A stretch of DNA of 64,000 nt, from the NCBI GenBank assembly GCA_020796225.1, contig CM036756.1, positions 59,488,616 through 59,552,615 on the forward strand, read 5' to 3'. The notes under the pieces were generated by a model, which was not told where the DNA came from, searched no databases, and saw only the letters and a program-made list of their open reading frames with translations. Made by a program: the position numbers and the translations under genes. Of the stretch, positions 50,801 to 56,800 are shown piece by piece. The stretch is from Arion vulgaris. Lineage: Eukaryota > Mollusca > Gastropoda > Stylommatophora > Arionidae. Each line of letters opens with the position of its first letter. Positions within the stretch are counted from its first letter, which is position 1.

Positions 50801-53800
50801 GTCTAGGCTGACAAAAATCAGTTCTATTTTTGTGCCAGGACATGCAGGGTAAAGGAAAATAACACGCTGACAAGCTTGCAGCTATGGTTGCTGTAATAAG
50901 CAGGCGAGCAGTGAACCAGGCTGATATTATGAATTTCATAAGAGAAAGAGGATGTGTAGATGATTAAAGGAATAGTAGTAACACTGCAACTCAAACCAGA
51001 CTGCAAGAATACCGAATCAATTGGTGTGCAGTTAGTCAGGAACACTATCACTCTCACCCTCTAGCCTGTGATGCCGCTAACTCTTTGGGCAGCAGCAAAT
51101 TCACACCATTCTTCTCTATTCTTGGCCGCCCTCTGTATTGTGTTCCAACTGTGATTCATTTCTTTCAGTTCCTGTCTACTGTTCTACTTCAGGTCGATTT
51201 GGGTCTTCCATGTTTTTGTGTACCATCTGGTGACCATCTCAGTGCAATTTTCGTGGCAGAGATAGTTTATATGCACATCTGTGGGTCTCTGAGGTTTTTC
51301 TTAATAAAATATAGGCATTGAGTTCAAATTGCGCGCATAAAAGAACTCTTGCTAGTTGAAAATCAATAATAATCTGGAAAGCCACTGTCAGGTTAAATTT
51401 ACGAGGCGCATTGAAAAGTAATGCCTCCAAGTCCATAACTTTGTTAATATACATAATTTACAAATGAAACATACATTTTCAGAAAGCTTGAGATGTCCAC
51501 TACACAATAGAGTCATTATTTTTCGACATAGTCGCCTCCACGTTCCACACACACGCCAACGTCGAACTAGTTGTTGCATTCGCGAAGAAAAATCTGATGA
51601 CATCAGGACGTGTCAGGAACACCTGATGCGATATGAACGAGAAGGCGATGACTTTATCTGCCGAATTGTCACTGCGATGAGTCATGGGTGCATCATTACG
51701 ACCCTGAAAACAAGCGCCAGTCTATGGAATACAGGCACAAAACTCACCCACCCCAAAAAAATTCAAAACTGTCGCGTCAGCGGAAAAGTTTTGATGACCA
51801 TTTTGGGACTGCCAGGCGTAATCCACACAGAATTTTGGAAGCGGCAATACTGTCAATTCTGATCGGTATGTGGAAGCGATGAAGAAACTACGGGCAAGAC
51901 TGCTACGTGTTCGTCCTGGAAAACACACAGTCCTTCAACATGACAATGCTCGTCCACACACCAGTAGACAAACAGCGGCAGCATTAGAGCGTCTCAATTT
52001 TGACGACATTTTAGCGCACCCACTATATAGCCCTGATTTGGCACCTTGTGACTTTTTCCTGTTCCCAAAGCTCAAGGAACATCTTAAGGGAAACAGATAT
52101 GCTTCTGATGAGGATGTGGCAGCAGATGTGCGTACCTGGCTTCGTGAAAAATCATCAGATTTTTTCTTAGACGGAATGCAACAACTAGTTCGACGTTGGC
52201 GTGTGTGGGAACGTGGAGGTGACTATGTCGAAAAATAATGACTCTATTGTGTAGTGGACATCTCAAGCTTTCTGAAAATGTATGTTTCATTTGTAAATTA
52301 TGTATTAAACAAAATAATTGTAAAACATTCCTACACAGTTTGACCATCTTCAAAATTATATTGGGAATCCACAAGTGCTACAGAGTTTGACCATCTTCAA
52401 AATTATATTGGGAATCCGTGCAAGTGCTACAGAGTTTGACCATCTTCAAAATTATATTGGGAATCCGTGCAAGTGCTACAGAGTTTGACCATCTTCAAAA
52501 TTATATTGGGAATCCGTGCAAGTGCTACAGAGTTTGACCATTGCTGCCGAGTTCTTTTTATGTAAGAAAGAGATTAAAGCAAACATGATTATTCACCACA
52601 GTGTAATGATGATGGTCCTATCAACCAATCATTCAATTCTTAGACTCTTTTAAAGCTTGTCTTGTCTTATCCACATGTGCTGTGAAGTGCTGTTGGGAGT
52701 TTCAGTTTTCTATCCTGTGCCAGGTGTGTTGCATCTGTAGTTGTTGGTCTTTGATGTCGCAGGATATCTGTGATATTGACTATCCATCAGGTTCTTGGTC
52801 TTCCTCTGGCTCTGCGCCCGGTTGTCGGTTGTTATAGACAGGAGATGGTAGTAGATATTATTTCACCCTCATTAGATGATCAAACCATTTTATTTGTTGT
52901 TTTCTAATATGTTGGATGCATGGTGTGATTCCAATAACATTTCTAATGTTCTCGTTTCTCAATATATCCCATCTTGTACCATTGACAGCATTTCTTAAAC
53001 AGTTTATTTCCCCTGTTGTGATATTTCTTTCTTGGCATTTAGTTAGGGACTATGTTTGACATTGGTAACAAAGAGTTGGTACAAATATGCAATTTATTAT
53101 TTGTTGCTTGACTGCCATGTCTATGTTTAGGTGTTTGAGCAGTTTGGACATTTGATATGTCACTACATTGGTCTTGGCATCTAATCTCGATTTCTCTGTA
53201 CATTTTACCATCTTCTGTGAAAATACAAAATACATTTCACCATCTTCTGTTTTAAAGATTACATTGTTAATATTTCTTTTTCAGTTGTTAACCCACAAAA
53301 GATTCTTTTGTGTGGAGAAAATTAAGACAGTTGGTCAGACCTACATGTGTGCCGCAGGATTGACAAGTCAAACAAATTTTGTGGATATGACTCATATATT
53401 AGCATTGGCAGACTACACATTTGCTCTGCAGAAACAGCTTCAGTACATCAATGAGAATTCTTTCAATCACTTCCTAATGAGGATAGGTTAGTTTCTCAAC
53501 ATATATATATATATATATCTGATAGAGTACGTTATATGTTATGCTCTGTTATTCGATCAGCATCTTGGCACATTGGGCATTCCCACGCAGGCTCTGTCCT
53601 CCGCTGCAGCATCCATCCCAAAATCTACTTACTCACCATACTCATGAGAAGTTGATTACTATATCTTCTCTCCACCCGTGTGGTGCGGGGCCCGCAAGGG
53701 AAGCAAAGAATAGTACCACTGTGACCTACACGCATGTCGTAAGGCGACTGATGTAGGAGCCTAGGAAGCTACCTAGTAAATAAAAGCATCGCAGAAATCA

Positions 53801-56800
53801 AATATGCTGTCCTACTTTTAGGTGCATAACTGGCACAATGTTCAATTGCTCTTAGGCTTAGATCACATACAAATCACACAGAGTGGCTAACAAGTGTTCT
53901 ATATGTAGTGTTCAAAAAAAGAAAAGAATATCATCTCTCTCTACCACAAAGATGACACTGTCTGGCATGTAGAAACTTAAGTCCCAATTCTTGCAATCGA
54001 TCCAGTGTCTGAGACTCAACCACATCACATAAATGAGTGTGCACAGTTTTGTTGACATCGGCTCTTTCCATACTTCTGCTGACTTTAGTCGAACATTGTT
54101 TGCAAGAAAGTCAGCATTTCGTTGCCCTGCACTTCATCATGTTTCCAGGTGTGCACAGTCAAGTCATTGTCTTGAGATGTAACCTCTGAATGCTGTCCAC
54201 TCATTCTGCTTGCAGACTTCCAGATTCAATCTATGGGGGTCTTGTTGTTCAACCACTCACAAGAGAGCCCTAGAAGCATCGAGAATCTCCATAGTAGCTC
54301 CTCATCATGCACTATGGTAATTTATGGAGTCAGATTAGATGAAGTGCCATCACATCACCATATTGAATATTGACTGCAATGAATCTTCAACAGTTTCTGA
54401 TGCTTGCCATGGCAGGGTGCAGTGTTGGATATTTATATTTTGTATTACTTTTTAATTGATTAGTGGTTAATACACTTTTGAAGTCCTACACTCGACATTC
54501 TATATGTGAGGAAAGGAATTGGTCCTCCTACCTACTGCACACTTCTAAGATACCAAGATAAAATTCTACAGTGGAGGTGGGATTTTTCTGACTGCGCGGC
54601 TCTCAGACCCAACTGTGCAGCTTCAGGCCGACTCAGTCTCAATTTGGTACCAGATAAACACTGGCATGTAAAGGCGGTCATCGTGATGTTGCCCACATCA
54701 TCCATCGTGCACAGTTGGTCAGACAAATACAAGAATATCAAATCAATCATGGTATAGCTTGACAAGAGCACTATACAAGGCATCAAAGATGAATAGTAAA
54801 CTAACATAGAATGTGTGTCATTGCCAACATACTGAAAGACATTACTAAAGATGAAATTAAACACTTAAGGACTAATTAATTTGATGTGCAATGATGATGA
54901 TTTTGTCAACTAAACTATATTCCCAAAAATACCTCATTGTAGAAAAGCGAGTTCTTTACTTACTTTTTTTGTTTAACTTGTTATTTTTTAGTTAAATCAC
55001 TATATTGTTGTTTGTTTATGAATTCTGTTATACTGTTTCTATATATCAAATATATTGATCATTTAGAAAAAAAAGTAAAGTAAAGGACCATTTTTATACA
55101 ACAGGGTATACTGTATAGGGTAAGACAGTGTTAGGCCCATATTTTTCATTGATGATGTGGTCAAAATCATGCTGGCCACCTTCACTTCCCAGTGCTTTTC
55201 CTGGTACCCAATTTAGTCTTGGTTGATCTAAGAGCCGTTACCATCAGAAAAATCCCGCCCACTGTGGAATTGAACCCAGACCACTAGCGTAAGAAGCGAG
55301 TTCACTAACAACTATGCTACTGCAGCTCTCATATTGAGAGCATTAACGGAATATATTTATTGTGGGAAGTTATGGTTCATGTAAAATAAAAGTTATGGTT
55401 AGATTTATTTATTTTAACGCCCGAGTGGTTACCAGGGCCCAAATTTGGGGTGTAAAGGATAGAACCACTGTTACCTACCACGCATGTCGTAAGAGGTGAC
55501 TAAGGAAGTTTGGCTGAAATCGGATGCATGTGTCCTAAACGTGTAGAAGTCTGTGTTTAGGGGCCTATCAAGCCAATGTGCAACGTATACACGTTCTTGA
55601 CAAAGATCAAACAAAGAATGATTAAAATTGGTCGCAAAGAAGAAGAAGAATTTATTTTATGACATGCTCTCTTTAATAGTCTGTTAAATATAGTGGCCTA
55701 TTTAAGTGTTGATTTCTTCATTAAGAAATATTATATACATTGAAAGTATATAGATCATTTATATTCCTGTTGATGCTGTTTTATTGTATCCTAGGTTTGA
55801 ACATTGGACCTGTTGTAGCAGGAGTAATTGGGGTCAAGAAACCTCATTATGACATCTGGGGCAACACTGTCAATGTGGCCAGTAGGATGGACTCCACAGG
55901 AGTGCCTGATAAGATACAGGTCAGTATGTCTGTCTGCAAATACTACTTGGTGTGATAGTAAGTAGTAAATAACGTCAGTTGTTGTGTGATTACAGGTGAC
56001 GCTAACTGTATGTATGTCAGATGTGGTGTGATGGTTAGGTGCTTGCCTCTCGTGCCAAAGGTACTTGGTTTGCTCCTTCGTGGAGCCATCGGGATATTTT
56101 TCCAGAGATTCCTGATCTTAGTGTACATGAGCGTCTGTTTGTTGTCGGGACTCTCAAGGGGAGCAAAGAATAGTAACACTGTGAACTACAAGGCATGCCA
56201 TAAGAGGCACTGTGGTAGGGGCCTAAGGAAGCTACCCTAGTAAATAAAAAGCGTTGCAGAAATAGGATGTGTTGGCCTATTTGTAGGTGCATAACTGGCA
56301 CAACATACAATCGCTCTTAGGCTCGGATCACATACAAATCAGAAAGAGTGGATAACAAGTGGTGGATATGAAGCAATCGAAGAAGAAATGTAGGTCACAT
56401 TGAGTTCCTACTCCTATCAAAGATGGACGATAAAACGTAGTTCCCATGTTCAATTTGAGCACGTTAAAAGAACCCTTGGCAGTTCAAAATTGAGAAGAGC
56501 AGGCTGGAAAGTCGCTGCCCTGGCAAAATTCATTAGAAAACATATTAAAAAATAAAATTCCTACAAAATATTTCACCATCTTCAAAATTACATTGGAGAC
56601 CCTCGGCAGTGCTACAAAATTTGCACACTGCCACCTAGATCGTCCTGTATAAGAAAGAGATTGAAGCACACATGGTTACTCACCGAAGTGCAATGATAAT
56701 GGTCCTTTCAATCAATCATGTCAAACTTGTCCTGAGCACAGGTGATACTAACCGTATTTATGTCAAACTTTTACCATGAGGTGACACTAACTGTACTTAT

